From Streptomyces sp. NBC_00461 (lineage in GTDB: Bacteria > Actinomycetota > Actinomycetes > Streptomycetales > Streptomycetaceae), in assembly GCF_036013935.1 (NCBI RefSeq), contig NZ_CP107902.1:8465001-8529000 (forward strand): DNA of 64,000 bases. Direction: 5' to 3'. Made by a program: the position numbers and the translations under genes. The notes beneath the pieces were generated by a model. The model was not told the origin of the DNA and did not search any database. It saw only the letters and a list, made by a program, of their open reading frames with translations. Of this stretch, positions 1 to 8,639 are shown piece by piece; positions within the stretch are counted from its first letter, which is position 1, and each line of letters opens with the position of its first letter.

Positions 1-485
1 AGGGCCGTCAGTCGCAGAGCCGTACTCTGCGGGTCCGGGCAGCGGAACTCGCCCGCGGCCACGCCCTCAGCTATCACCTCGGCGATCGCAGCTTTCCACT
101 CCCTGTCGAGGTCCCGTGTGACCTCCTGCAGCGCGGGCTCGCGCAGCGCAGCCGCCCAGCCCTCGATCCACAGGCGCCAGCCCTTGGCCTGGCCCGTCGG
201 CGCGTACCAGCGCACGGCCGACCGCAGTCGCCGCAGCGCCGTGGTCCGGCGGCCGAGAAGCTTGCGCAGATGCCCGAGGTCGTCCTCGGCCGCGAACGTG
301 AACGCCGCGGCGACCAGCTTCTCCTTCGTCGAGAAGTGGTACAGCACCAGCGCGTTGCTCACGCCGAGCGCCGAGGCCACGTCGGCGATCCTGACCGCCG
401 CCACGCCCCGCGCCTCGATCTGCCCGATGGCGGCCCGCAGCAGCTCCTCGCGCCGCTCGGCCACGCTCAACCGCACTCTCGCCAC
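1..485 (-). CDS. TetR/AcrR-family transcriptional regulator (C-terminus cut off by window edge)
   Basis: A DNA-binding repressor of the TetR family, read from a GTG at 485 and running off the left edge after about 161 codons. The N-terminal helix-turn-helix is clear, with the segment IADVASALGVSNALVLYHF followed by STKEKL, the usual end of the TetR recognition helix region; this version is closest in style to BetI-like members. The ligand-binding half begins in the visible part but its end is missing. It lies downstream of, and in the same direction as, the amino-acid dehydrogenase at 711-1889. A 20-bp palindrome overlaps that gene's promoter, so control of the dehydrogenase is a reasonable inference. 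Ligand unknown. Confidence 0.85.
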   Translation of the reverse strand, partial: MARVRLSVAERREELLRAAIGQIEARGVAAVRIADVASALGVSNALVLYHFSTKEKLVAAAFTFAAEDDLGHLRKLLGRRTTALRRLRSAVRWYAPTGQAKGWRLWIEGWAAALREPALQEVTRDLDREWKAAIAEVIAEGVAAGEFRCPDPQSTALRLTA

Positions 486-710
486 GCGGTCACCCTATTC
501 CGTCGCCGCTCACGGTGCCGGGCGAGGTCATTACTTGGCGAGTTCGGCCGGGTACAGATCGGGCCACGTGATCGCCGCATCACGCCTCCCCGCATCCGGC
601 ATCCCGCTCAGGGCGGTGGGCCGTTCGGCGGCCATGAAACCGTGGGTTGTCTGAAGGCCTCCCAGAGCCGGGGGTGAACAGAGCCGAGGACAGCGGTTGG
701 CGGCCCGTCG

Positions 711-1889
711 TCAGCGGTACCAGCCGAACCGTTCCGCGATCACCGGCAGCCGGTCCGCGACGATGGCGTGCGCGGCCGCGCGCGGGGTCGTTCCGTCGGC
801 CTCCGCGCGGGCCAGCATCTGCTCGATCAGGGCGCGCATCGAGCGGCGGGTGTGGGCGAACGCCTCGTCCGCGTCCGGGCCGATGTCGCCGAACAGGGTC
901 CACCACCACCAGGCGTTCGTACCGGAGTTGACGACCACGTCGGGCAGCACGGTCACCCCGCGCGCGGCCAGCAGCTCCTCCGCCTCGGGCAGGACGGGCA
1001 TGTTGGCCGCCTCGACGACCCAACGGGCGCTGATCTGCTCCTGGTTGGCGACATCGATCGCGTACGAGACCGCCGCCGGCACGAGCACCTCCGCCTCGGC
1101 CGACAGCCAGGCGTCGCCGGGCAGTTCGCGGTCGTCGGAGCGCAGGACCGTGCGGTCCACGGTGCCGTACGCGTCCCGCGCGGTGAGCAGCGCCTCGACG
1201 TCGAGGCCCGCCGGGTTGGCGATCGTGCCCTTGATGTCGGCGACGGCCACGACGGTGAGCCCCGCGCGCGTGAGGAAGCGTGCCGTGGCCCCGCCCATCG
1301 TGCCCAGCCCCTGCACGGCGACCCGCGCCCGCGCATACGGCACGCCCGCCCGGTCCAGGGCCGCCAGCGCCGACTCGGCGACCCCGCAGCCGCCGGCCAG
1401 CTCGTCCAGGCCGATGCCGTCCACCTCCACCGCGAACGCGTCCGCGAGCCGCCGCCGCGCCGTCGCCTCGTCGTCCAACAGCGGATACACGGCCTGGATG
1501 GACGACACAAGACCCGCTTCCACGGCCGCCCGGTCCACCAGGTCCTGGGTGAGCCCGAGATCCTCTCCGGTGGTCCAGAGGCTCTCGATGTACGGCTTCA
1601 TGGCGCGCAGGTAGCGCACCAGGAGTGTGTACGCCCCCGGGTCCTGGGGATCGCAGTCGATGCCTCCCTTGGCGCCTCCGAGGGGGACGTAGCGGCCCTC
1701 GGGGTTGTAATGCAGCGCCTCTTTCATGGTCATGCCGCGGGCGAGCCCGGCGACCTCGTCCAGGGTGCAGCCCTCGCGCATGCGCAGCCCGCCGCTGGAG
1801 ACGCCGCGCACCAGCCGGTCGACGACCAGGAAACCCTGGCGGCCGGTGAGGTGATCGGTCCACGTGAGCGACATCAGGGGGGCGGTCAT
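711..1889 (-). CDS. Glu/Leu/Phe/Val-type amino acid dehydrogenase
   Basis: An NAD(P)-dependent amino acid dehydrogenase of 392 residues that would interconvert an amino acid and its 2-oxo acid plus ammonia in the cytosol. The catalytic region near residues 70-80 reads VPLGGAKGGI, the glycine-rich lysine motif of the family. The nucleotide-binding motif VAVQGLGTMGG is near residue 190, and a family-typical VVNSGTNAWWWW follows near residue 310. The start is an ATG at 1889 preceded by GAGGAG at good spacing. Substrate (Glu, Val, Leu or Phe) cannot be told from sequence alone. Its promoter lies about 200 nt upstream and is overlapped by a TetR-like palindrome, so regulated amino-acid use is likely. 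Confidence 0.85.
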   Translation of the reverse strand: MTAPLMSLTWTDHLTGRQGFLVVDRLVRGVSSGGLRMREGCTLDEVAGLARGMTMKEALHYNPEGRYVPLGGAKGGIDCDPQDPGAYTLLVRYLRAMKPYIESLWTTGEDLGLTQDLVDRAAVEAGLVSSIQAVYPLLDDEATARRRLADAFAVEVDGIGLDELAGGCGVAESALAALDRAGVPYARARVAVQGLGTMGGATARFLTRAGLTVVAVADIKGTIANPAGLDVEALLTARDAYGTVDRTVLRSDDRELPGDAWLSAEAEVLVPAAVSYAIDVANQEQISARWVVEAANMPVLPEAEELLAARGVTVLPDVVVNSGTNAWWWWTLFGDIGPDADEAFAHTRRSMRALIEQMLARAEADGTTPRAAAHAIVADRLPVIAERFGWYR

Positions 1890-1990
1890 GCGATCTCCTC
1901 GCGGATGGTGATCAGGGTGGAAGGTCCGAGGGTGTCGAGGGCCCAGGTGACGCGTGCGCTCGCATGCGAGGAGATCCGCCCACGCGGCCG

Positions 1991-2029
1991 CTACCCCGGC
2001 GACGGCGAGCTGCAGTTGAGGTCGGACAT
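1991..2029 (-). CDS. Possible 12-codon leader ORF upstream of the amino acid dehydrogenase
   Basis: A very short reading frame, MSDLNCSSPSPG then TAG, starts from an ATG with a strong GGAGG at 4-nt spacing. It sits inside the dehydrogenase leader, between the promoter at 2099-2128 and the ATG at 1889. After the stop the same frame stays open and ends in a TGA that overlaps the dehydrogenase ATG. It may be a leader peptide that tunes translation, or the remnant of a longer ORF broken by one stop. It has no run of Leu, Val or Phe codons, so classical attenuation is not supported. Low confidence. Confidence 0.3.
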   Translation of the reverse strand: MSDLNCSSPSPG

Positions 2030-2082
2030 GGTGCCTCCATCAGGCCGTGGGGGTTGCTCACCGACTGACGACTACCGAATCG

Positions 2083-2128
2083 TACTGAATGCTCATTCAG
2101 TATCGGAAGCGGGGGCACTCCCTGTCAA
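2083..2128 (-). promoter_or_regulatory. Sigma70-like promoter overlapped by a 20-bp TetR-type palindrome
   Basis: On the minus strand TTGACA (2128-2123) and GATACT (2104-2099) are separated by 18 nt. The -10 box runs into a perfect inverted repeat, TACTGAATG-2 nt-CATTCAGTA, at 2083-2102. A TGAATGnnCATTCA core is typical of TetR-family operators. This would drive the dehydrogenase transcript, and a bound repressor would cover the -10 box and start site. The TetR encoded at 1-485 is the obvious candidate to bind it, by proximity only. Confidence 0.65.
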
Positions 2129-2273
2129 CGTGCTGAACGGATCATCAGAAGCCTCCGGTGCGCATCGTGAAGGGAATGGACGACGGCGGTCCGCGGTTCA
2201 CCAAGCGGCGGGCCCGGGTTCCTGCGGGAGGTGGGCGCGGTGGCGTGCGGGGTGAGCCGGGAGAGCGGCACGG

Positions 2274-2300
2274 GACCTCTACTTCTACTTCGTAGAGGTC
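2274..2300. repeat. Perfect 9+9 bp inverted repeat in the long gap before the MBL gene
   Basis: GACCTCTAC and GTAGAGGTC flank a 9-nt loop (TTCTACTTC). No T-run follows on either strand and no gene ends here, so it is not an ordinary terminator. It lies 118 bp before the MBL-fold gene start and could be an operator or a leader hairpin. The rest of the 1890-2418 gap shows only the promoter, palindrome and short ORF listed separately. Confidence 0.5.
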
Positions 2301-2418
2301 GTTGGTTGTCGCATCTTTGGGCTTTCCTTGGAAAGTGGCCGCCGAGCCCGGACGACACAGGTGTTGTCGGAGGCGCCGACCATAATGGAATGCCTCACCC
2401 ACTCCACCTGGAGGTACC

Positions 2419-3684
2419 GTGTCCGGTTTCCGTTCCCTGAGCTCCGGGCTCCGCGCGCTGCAGCCCGCGGCCTTCGGCGCGGACCCGAGCGGTGAGCGCC
2501 TTGCGCGCATCCGTAGATCGCCCCACTTCAAGGACGGGGTCTTCCAGAATCCCGGGGGTACCGCCCGGACGCGGCCCTCCGGTTCGGCGGTCGACTTCGC
2601 GAAGGTCTTCTTCGACAAGGACGAGCGACCCCGGCGTGCCCCCAAGGGCACGGTGCCGGTGCACCCCACGACGCTCGCCGACATCGCCAGGCCGCCCGTC
2701 ACTGGGCTGCGGCTGACCTGGATGGGGCACTCCAGTGTGCTCGCCGAGATCGACGGTCAGCGGGTGCTCTTCGATCCCGTGTGGGGTGAGCGCTGCTCCC
2801 CGTTCTCCTTCGTCGGGCCCAAGCGGCTGCACCCGGTGCCGCTGCCGCTCGCCGCGCTGGGCCCGGTGGACGTCGTCGTCATCTCGCACGACCACTACGA
2901 CCACCTGGACCTGCCCACCATCAAGGCCCTGGCCGGCACGGACACGCTGTTCGCCGTGCCCCTCGGCGTCGGCGCCCACCTCGAACACTGGGGCGTCTCG
3001 GCCGACCGCGTGCGCGAGCTGGACTGGCACGAGGCGACCAAGGTCGGCGGCCTCACTCTGACGGCCACCCCGGCCCGCCACTTCTGCGGCCGCGGCCTGC
3101 GCAACACCCAGCACACCCTGTGGGCCTCCTGGGCCGTCGCCGGCGCCGAGCACCGGATCTTCCACAGCGGTGACACCGGCTACTTCGACGGCTTCAAGGA
3201 CATCGGTGCCGAGCACGGGCCGTTCGACGCCACGATGATCCAGATCGGCGCCTACTCCGACTTCTGGCCCGACATCCACATGACGCCGCAGGAGGGCATG
3301 CGCGCCCACCTAGACCTTCAGGGCGGTGAGCCGCACGGCGTGATGATGCCGATCCACTGGGCCACCTTCAACCTGGCGACGCACCCCTGGGCCGAGCCCG
3401 GCGAGGGCACGGTCGCGGCCGCACACGCCACCGGCTCCCGTGCCGCCCTGCCTCGCCCCGGGGAGCCCTTCGAGCCCACCGCGGAGACCATTCCGTCCGA
3501 GCCGTGGTGGCGCGCCGTGGCCCAGGCCCCGGCAGGCGGCTGGCCGGCCGCGGACGCCCTGACGGAGGCGGCGACGAAGACGGCCGTCGCCTCCGCCGCC
3601 CGCGCCCGGACCGACGCGGATGGCACGGGGCAGGGCAAGTCGGCAGAGGGTACGGGCGAGCCCGAGACCGTGCCGGCGGGCTGA
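2419..3684 (+). CDS. MBL-fold metallo-hydrolase, NAPE-PLD/UlaG-like
   Basis: A cytosolic hydrolase of 421 residues in the beta-lactamase-fold superfamily, closest in layout to N-acyl-phosphatidylethanolamine phospholipase D-like proteins. The metal site is visible as SHDHYDH near residue 155, with later ligands at ARHFCGRG, HSGDTGYFDG and the PIHWATF histidine, so both metals should bind. The start is a GTG at 2419 with GGAGG five nt ahead. The last 60 residues are Ala, Glu and Gly rich and probably disordered. It stands alone: a cupin gene converges on it from the right and an empty stretch precedes it. The physiological substrate is not evident. Confidence 0.85.
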   Translation: MSGFRSLSSGLRALQPAAFGADPSGERLARIRRSPHFKDGVFQNPGGTARTRPSGSAVDFAKVFFDKDERPRRAPKGTVPVHPTTLADIARPPVTGLRLTWMGHSSVLAEIDGQRVLFDPVWGERCSPFSFVGPKRLHPVPLPLAALGPVDVVVISHDHYDHLDLPTIKALAGTDTLFAVPLGVGAHLEHWGVSADRVRELDWHEATKVGGLTLTATPARHFCGRGLRNTQHTLWASWAVAGAEHRIFHSGDTGYFDGFKDIGAEHGPFDATMIQIGAYSDFWPDIHMTPQEGMRAHLDLQGGEPHGVMMPIHWATFNLATHPWAEPGEGTVAAAHATGSRAALPRPGEPFEPTAETIPSEPWWRAVAQAPAGGWPAADALTEAATKTAVASAARARTDADGTGQGKSAEGTGEPETVPAG

Positions 3685-3821
3685 CCTCGTCGCGGAGAGC
3701 GGCCACGCGCTGACCGGGCGTGCCGGGGCGGGTCATATGTCGTCCCGATGTGCCGGGGGAGCCGTCCGCCCTGGCGCGCTGCGGGGCGACGTGCCGTTTC
3801 AGGTGTGGTGGGGGTCGGGTC

Positions 3822-4208
3822 TCAGTCCGGTGCGGGTCCGTCGACGTTGAACGTGGACTGTCCGGTCCCGGCCCTGGTGACGATGATGTCGGCGGGCTCC
3901 GGGGAGGGGTTGCTCTCCCGGTGCACGGCGCCCTTCGGTACGTGGAGGAAGTCCCCGGGACCGGCTTCGACCGTGCGCGAGCCGCCCGGGCCGAACTCCA
4001 TCCTGAGGGACCCGGTGACGACGTAGATCACCGACTCGTGGTCGCCGTGGTGGTGCCAGCCGGAGACCGCCCCGGGTTCCGTGCGGACGAATCCCGACCA
4101 CATTCCCTCGGTCGCGAAGGCCTCCTGCCGGTCCATCCCCTCAGTGCCCGGTCCGGGCCTGCGGTCACCGGGACGGGCCACGCGAACCTCGTCGCGTCCC
4201 TGGTCCAT
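3822..4208 (-). CDS. Single-domain cupin protein
   Basis: A small cupin of 128 residues. The first cupin motif is clear as WHHHGDHESVIYVVTG, with GDFLHVPKGAVHRE as the second, so three histidines and a glutamate could bind a metal. Such proteins may be small dioxygenases, isomerases or ligand sensors; nothing in the sequence decides this. The ATG at 4208 is chosen because AGGAG lies six nt upstream; an upstream extension is possible but looks non-coding. It is transcribed away from the AraC gene at 4322, with about 110 bp between the two starts. Confidence 0.8.
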   Translation of the reverse strand: MDQGRDEVRVARPGDRRPGPGTEGMDRQEAFATEGMWSGFVRTEPGAVSGWHHHGDHESVIYVVTGSLRMEFGPGGSRTVEAGPGDFLHVPKGAVHRESNPSPEPADIIVTRAGTGQSTFNVDGPAPD

Positions 4209-4321
4209 GACGGCTCCTTCCGCTCGGGCCGTCGAGCGGCGGCCACGTCTCGTCGCCAGGCTAGTCCCGGGCTGCCGGCACCGGAGGAGAGGCACTCGCG
4301 GAACCATGGTGTGATGGCGGC

Positions 4322-4714
4322 GTGAGCCGCGCCGCCGAAGAGACCAATCGCCGCATGCTCAGGGCCCGGGACGCCATGGACCGCGCCTACGCGCAGCCGC
4401 TGGACGTGCCGGCCCTGGCGCGGATCGCCCATGTGTCCCCGGCCCACTTCGCGCGCACCTTCCGGGCCACGTTCGGCGAGACGCCCCACCGCTACCTGCA
4501 GCGCCGACGCGTCGAGCGCGCCATGTTCCTGCTGAGGGAGACCGACCGCAGCATCACGGACATCTGCTTCGAGGTCGGATTCGGCAGCCCGGGCACCTTC
4601 AGCCGCACGTTCCGCGACGTCGTCGGCCGGTCGCCGCGGGAGTACCGCAAGCAGGCCGTCGCCCTGGACGTCCCCACCTGTTTCACGATGGCGTGGATGC
4701 GGCCGAGCGCCTGA
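4322..4714 (+). CDS. Short AraC-family transcriptional regulator
   Basis: A DNA-binding protein of 130 residues that consists almost only of the two helix-turn-helix motifs of the AraC family. The first is seen around LARIAHVSPAHFARTF and the second around ITDICFEVGFGSPGTFSRTF. A separate ligand-binding domain is absent. The start is a GTG at 4322. It is followed 75 bp later by a VOC-domain gene on the same strand, an arrangement common in actinobacteria where the small AraC protein controls its glyoxalase-like neighbour. Inference: regulator of the VOC gene and possibly of the divergent cupin. Confidence 0.85.
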   Translation: MSRAAEETNRRMLRARDAMDRAYAQPLDVPALARIAHVSPAHFARTFRATFGETPHRYLQRRRVERAMFLLRETDRSITDICFEVGFGSPGTFSRTFRDVVGRSPREYRKQAVALDVPTCFTMAWMRPSA

Positions 4715-4789
4715 GAGTCCGCTCGCCCTTCGGCCGGCTGAGCAGTTTTGGATAAGTTTTCGCGGTGCCGGGCTCGTAGCGTGATGCAC

Positions 4790-5200
4790 ATGTTCACAGC
4801 AATCACGCACTCACAGATCTACGTCCTCGACCAGGACGAGGCACTCGACTTCTACGTCGGCAAGCTCGGCCTGGAGGTCAACACCGACGCCGACCTCGGC
4901 TTCATGCGCTGGCTCACGGTCAACGTCCCCGGTCGGCCGGACCGCGAGGTCCTGCTGGAGCGGCCCGGCCCGCCGCGGCTGTCCGAGGAGACCGCGGAAC
5001 AGGTCCGCGACCTGCTGACCAAGGGCGCGACAGGCGGGTTCCTCATCTTCAGTACCGATGACTGCCGCAAGACGTACGAGACCCTCAAGGCCAAGGGCGT
5101 CGAGTTCACCGAGGAGCCCACGGAGCGCCCGTACGGAATCGACTGCGGTCTCCGCGACCCCTTCGGCAACAGCATCCGCTTCACCCAGCCCAAGGGTTGA
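4790..5200 (+). CDS. VOC-family (glyoxalase-like) protein
   Basis: A 136-residue vicinal-oxygen-chelate fold protein. It opens with the typical YVLDQDEALDFYVGKLGLEV strand and ends with CGLRDPFGNSIRFTQP, where the last beta strand usually carries a metal-ligand region. The family includes glyoxalases, dioxygenases and drug-binding resistance proteins, so the activity is open. A TAGCGT hexamer ends seven nt before the ATG at 4790 and no Shine-Dalgarno is visible, which suggests a leaderless mRNA. It follows the short AraC gene and ends before a strong terminator at 5300. Confidence 0.75.
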   Translation: MFTAITHSQIYVLDQDEALDFYVGKLGLEVNTDADLGFMRWLTVNVPGRPDREVLLERPGPPRLSEETAEQVRDLLTKGATGGFLIFSTDDCRKTYETLKAKGVEFTEEPTERPYGIDCGLRDPFGNSIRFTQPKG

Positions 5201-5299
5201 TCGATACGCTGAGTGATGTTCGGGGGATGAATTCCGGGGATGCGGAAGCGCCTTGAAATGGCCCCGGCGGAGCGACGGCGAAACAGAAAAGGGCATTCG

Positions 5300-5342
5300 G
5301 TGAGGGCCGGGGAGCAATCGTTCCCCGGCCCTCACCGTTTTT
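5300..5342 (+). terminator. Rho-independent terminator after the VOC gene
   Basis: A perfect 14-bp stem, GTGAGGGCCGGGGA with its complement, closes an 8-nt loop and is followed by CG and five T residues. It lies 100 bp after the VOC stop codon and separates this transcript from the conservon. The remaining gap to 5584 shows no recognisable gene or convincing promoter. Confidence 0.85.
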
Positions 5343-5584
5343 CCGTGACCGCTTCTGACCAGCTCTGATCGATCCCGCGCCTGCCGAGATCGCGCACCCG
5401 CTGGGTTTATCGGTCTGTCGTACGAAGCCTCATACCAGAGCAGGACGCTGTGCGTGGGACTTTGTCAACTGCCCACCGCACATGATGGGTTGACGACTAC
5501 TGTGAGTGTCCATCGGGCGATGCCTGCCCGTACCGCGCAGCCCGCGCCCCAGGCACCGACGGAACCAGTACGACGAGGACACCG

Positions 5585-7744
5585 ATGTCTCACCTTCGCG
5601 CACCGGCCGCACGCGCAGACCGCCGCGAGGGCGGGCGGCACGGACGGCCGGTCGCCCGACCCGTTCCCTCGCTGCCCGAGACCCGCATTCGGCCCCAGCT
5701 GATGCGGCTCGCCGTGCTGCCGCCGATCGCGGTCGCCCTGAGCGCCGCGGCGGCGGTCCTGTTCACCGTCCGCTCCACCGGAGCACGGCCCGGCCTCACA
5801 CTGTGGGGCGTGCTCGCCGGCGCCGCCTCGGTGACCCTCGCGGGCATCCTGATCGCCACCGTGGCCGCCGACCGAGCCGCCAAGTCCGTGAGCGACCGCA
5901 TCGGCGCCCTGCGCCGCAGCAGCGCCCGCGGCGAGGCCGATCTGCGCGCCCTGGTCGAGTCGCTGCGCCACGGCGAGGCCCCGCCCCGGCGCAAGCCGCG
6001 CAGCGGCCCGCCCGACGACGCCGACGACTTCGAACTGCTCGCCGCCGATCTGACCCGAGCGCACGACGGCGCCGTCACCGCCGTCGTACAGGCCGCCCAG
6101 CTCTCCAGCCAGGCGGGCAGCGAACAGAAGCTCGAGGTGTTCGTGAACCTCGCGCGGCGGCTGCAGTCCCTGGTGCACCGGGAGATCTCGATCCTCGACG
6201 AGCTCGAGAACGAGATCGAGGACCCCGATCTGCTCAAGGGCCTCTTCCACGTCGACCACCTCGCCACCCGGATCCGCCGCCACGCCGAGAACCTCGCCGT
6301 CCTCGGCGGCGCCGTCTCCCGTCGGCAGTGGAGCCACCCCGTCTCCATGACCGAGGTACTGCGCTCCGCCATCGCCGAGGTCGAGCAGTACTCCCGGGTC
6401 AAGCTGGTGCCCCCGATCGACGGCACCCTGCGCGGCCACGCCGTCGCCGACGTCATCCACCTGCTGGCCGAACTCGTCGAGAACGCCACGGTGTTCAGCG
6501 CCCCGCACACCCAGGTTCTGCTGCGCGCCAACCTCGTCACCTCGGGACTCGCCGTCGAGGTGGAGGACCGCGGACTGGGCATGCCGGTCGCCGAGCAGAA
6601 GAAGATGAACGCCCTGCTCGACGACCCCGACCAGGTCAATGTCGCGAGCCTGCTCGCGGACGGCCGCATCGGACTGTTCGTCGTCTCACAGCTCGCCCGG
6701 CGGCACGGCATCAACGTCCGCCTGCAGACCAACATCTACGGCGGGGTGCAGGCCGTACTCGTCGTACCGCAGGGGCTGCTGGGCTCGAAACCGGGCGTTC
6801 CCGGAGTCGCGCCCCAGCCGCAGGGTGTCCCAGGGGCGATGGGCGCGGCCGGTTCGCCCGTGCCGCCGCGATCCCCGCAACCGCCCCTCCAGGCGCCGCC
6901 CGCACCCGAGATCGTCACACCGCGCGTCCCGCCCGAGCCGCCCGCACCGCGCCGTCCGCAGCACGGGGAGGCCGCGCGCCCCGCGGCTCCCGCGCCGAAC
7001 GGCAGCACGCAGGGCGGCAGCACGCAGGGCGGCAACGTGCTCAACGGCAGCACGCCGGGCGGCGCCGGACCGGCACCGCTTCCCATGCGCGGCACCCACC
7101 AGGAGCGAGCCAACCCCTCGGAGGCCCTGCCGGGCATCAGGCCGGAGGACCGGCACCTCGTCGCGGACAACGGGACCGCGCCGCCCACGCCCCGCACCGG
7201 CACCGTCCGCGGCACCATGGGCAAGCCCCAACTGCCCCGTCGCCGTGCCCAGGAACACATCGCGCCCCAACTGCGCGACGGCCCGGCACCACGCCAGGAC
7301 AGCGAGTACCTCGTCGGCCACGACCCGGGTCTGATGGCGGCCTTCCAGCGCGGCATCGGCCTGGCAGAGGCCCAGCAGAGCCTGGAGTCGGAGCACACGG
7401 GGGAGATGTACACAGCGTCGGAGCACACGGGGGCGATGCACACAGCGTCGGCATACGTGGAGCCGGAACATACGACGGCCTCGGCGCACCTGGAGCCGGA
7501 GCCCATGGGACAGGCGCCGCGCATCGACCTGCGCCCCCTCATGGACCCCGCTCACACGGAGCTGTCACCCATGCTCCCGACCTCGTCCCTGGACGCTCGC
7601 CACACGGACGTCACCGCCACTTCCCGGCCGTCCTCCATCGACGTACCGCACATGGACCCGGCCCACATAGCCGAGGCGCGCCCCGCGTCCGCGCGTGGCA
7701 TCGACCACCCCACCCGGCACGACGGGAGCGCACCAGCCGGATGA
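5585..7744 (+). CDS. cvnA: Conservon sensor-like histidine kinase CvnA
   Basis: The first gene of a conservon, encoding a 719-residue membrane protein with an ATPase domain of the histidine-kinase type. Two membrane segments lie near residues 38-60 and 76-98. The ATP-binding region follows, with the N box around LAELVENATVFS and G1 as VEDRGLGMP. From about residue 400 on the chain is proline-rich and low-complexity, with GSTQGG and a ten-residue repeat (SEHTGEMYTA, SEHTGAMHTA). CvnA proteins work with CvnB-D as a membrane-linked, G-protein-like signalling complex. The stop codon overlaps an ATG that could be an early start for the next gene. Confidence 0.9.
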   Translation: MSHLRAPAARADRREGGRHGRPVARPVPSLPETRIRPQLMRLAVLPPIAVALSAAAAVLFTVRSTGARPGLTLWGVLAGAASVTLAGILIATVAADRAAKSVSDRIGALRRSSARGEADLRALVESLRHGEAPPRRKPRSGPPDDADDFELLAADLTRAHDGAVTAVVQAAQLSSQAGSEQKLEVFVNLARRLQSLVHREISILDELENEIEDPDLLKGLFHVDHLATRIRRHAENLAVLGGAVSRRQWSHPVSMTEVLRSAIAEVEQYSRVKLVPPIDGTLRGHAVADVIHLLAELVENATVFSAPHTQVLLRANLVTSGLAVEVEDRGLGMPVAEQKKMNALLDDPDQVNVASLLADGRIGLFVVSQLARRHGINVRLQTNIYGGVQAVLVVPQGLLGSKPGVPGVAPQPQGVPGAMGAAGSPVPPRSPQPPLQAPPAPEIVTPRVPPEPPAPRRPQHGEAARPAAPAPNGSTQGGSTQGGNVLNGSTPGGAGPAPLPMRGTHQERANPSEALPGIRPEDRHLVADNGTAPPTPRTGTVRGTMGKPQLPRRRAQEHIAPQLRDGPAPRQDSEYLVGHDPGLMAAFQRGIGLAEAQQSLESEHTGEMYTASEHTGAMHTASAYVEPEHTTASAHLEPEPMGQAPRIDLRPLMDPAHTELSPMLPTSSLDARHTDVTATSRPSSIDVPHMDPAHIAEARPASARGIDHPTRHDGSAPAG

Positions 7745-7830
7745 CCACCTTCGCTTCCACCCCCCTCCCCACCCCCGTTCCCACCCCCACCGCTCCCGCA
7801 GACCTTCGTACCCCAAGGAGTCGATCCACC

Positions 7831-8265
7831 ATGGCGAGCGATGCGCCGACCGGCCATGTATCCGATCTCGACTGGCTGATGAGCGGCCTCGTGCAGCGCG
7901 TACCCCACACAACCAGTGCGGTGCTCCTGTCCTGCGACGGGCTCGTGAAGTCGGTCCACGGCCTCGACCCGGACAGCGCCGACCACATGGCCGCACTGGC
8001 CTCCGGCCTCTACTCCCTCGGCCGCAGCGCCGGGGTCCGCTTCGGCGAAGGCGGAGACGTCCGCCAGGTCGTCGTCGAACTCAACTCGACCCTGCTGTTC
8101 GTGACCACCGCCGGCTCGGGCACCTGTCTCGCCGTACTGGCAGGCCGCGAGGCCGACGCGGCGGTCCTCGGCTACGAGATGGCGATGCTGGTCAAGAGCG
8201 TCCGCCCCTACCTGGTCACCGCGCCCCGCCAGCACTCCGTCGAACCCTCGGCGATGAGGCCTTGA
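7831..8265 (+). CDS. cvnB: Roadblock/LC7-domain protein CvnB
   Basis: A 144-residue roadblock/LC7 protein, the second member of the conservon; in such systems it acts with the small GTPase encoded three genes on. It begins DLDWLMSGLVQRVPHTTSAV and keeps the family core SCDGLVKSV and LASGLYSLGRSAG. The ATG at 7831 gives the usual length. An alternative ATG at 7741 overlaps the CvnA stop and would add 30 Pro/Thr-rich residues, so translational coupling from there is possible. The stop is 2 nt before the next start. Confidence 0.88.
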   Translation: MASDAPTGHVSDLDWLMSGLVQRVPHTTSAVLLSCDGLVKSVHGLDPDSADHMAALASGLYSLGRSAGVRFGEGGDVRQVVVELNSTLLFVTTAGSGTCLAVLAGREADAAVLGYEMAMLVKSVRPYLVTAPRQHSVEPSAMRP

Positions 8266-8267
8266 GC

Positions 8268-8639
8268 GTGGCGACGGTCGGCGACGGGCCATGGCTCGAC
8301 GACGCGGCCGGTCGGCTTGTGCGCCCCTTCACGGTCAGCAACGGCCGCACCCGGCCCACCATCGCGCTCGACCTCCTGTCGCACGTGATGGCCACGGGAG
8401 CCACGCCTCTCGGCTATCTCGGCCCCGAACACGCGCATGCGCTCGACCTGTGCCGCGCGCCCGTGTCGGTCGCCGAGGTGGCCGCCCAACTGAAGCTGCC
8501 GGCGGTGGTCACCAAGGTGCTTCTGTCGGACCTCGTCGACTGCGGGGCGCTCACCACCAAGCCCCCCGAGTTCCACCACAACCCGACTGACCGGGCCCTT
8601 CTGGAGGCAGTGCTCGATGGACTACGACGACAGCTCTGA
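8268..8639 (+). CDS. cvnC: DUF742 protein CvnC
   Basis: The third conservon gene, a 123-residue DUF742 protein. It shows the family opening LVRPFTVSNGRT and a winged-helix-like C-terminal half with ALDLCRAPVSVAEVAAQL and VLLSDLVDCGAL. Translation most likely starts at the GTG at 8268, just after the CvnB stop, and the end overlaps the CvnD start by 23 bp, so the genes are coupled. CvnC is thought to bridge the other conservon proteins; its exact role is not defined. Confidence 0.88.
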   Translation: MATVGDGPWLDDAAGRLVRPFTVSNGRTRPTIALDLLSHVMATGATPLGYLGPEHAHALDLCRAPVSVAEVAAQLKLPAVVTKVLLSDLVDCGALTTKPPEFHHNPTDRALLEAVLDGLRRQL

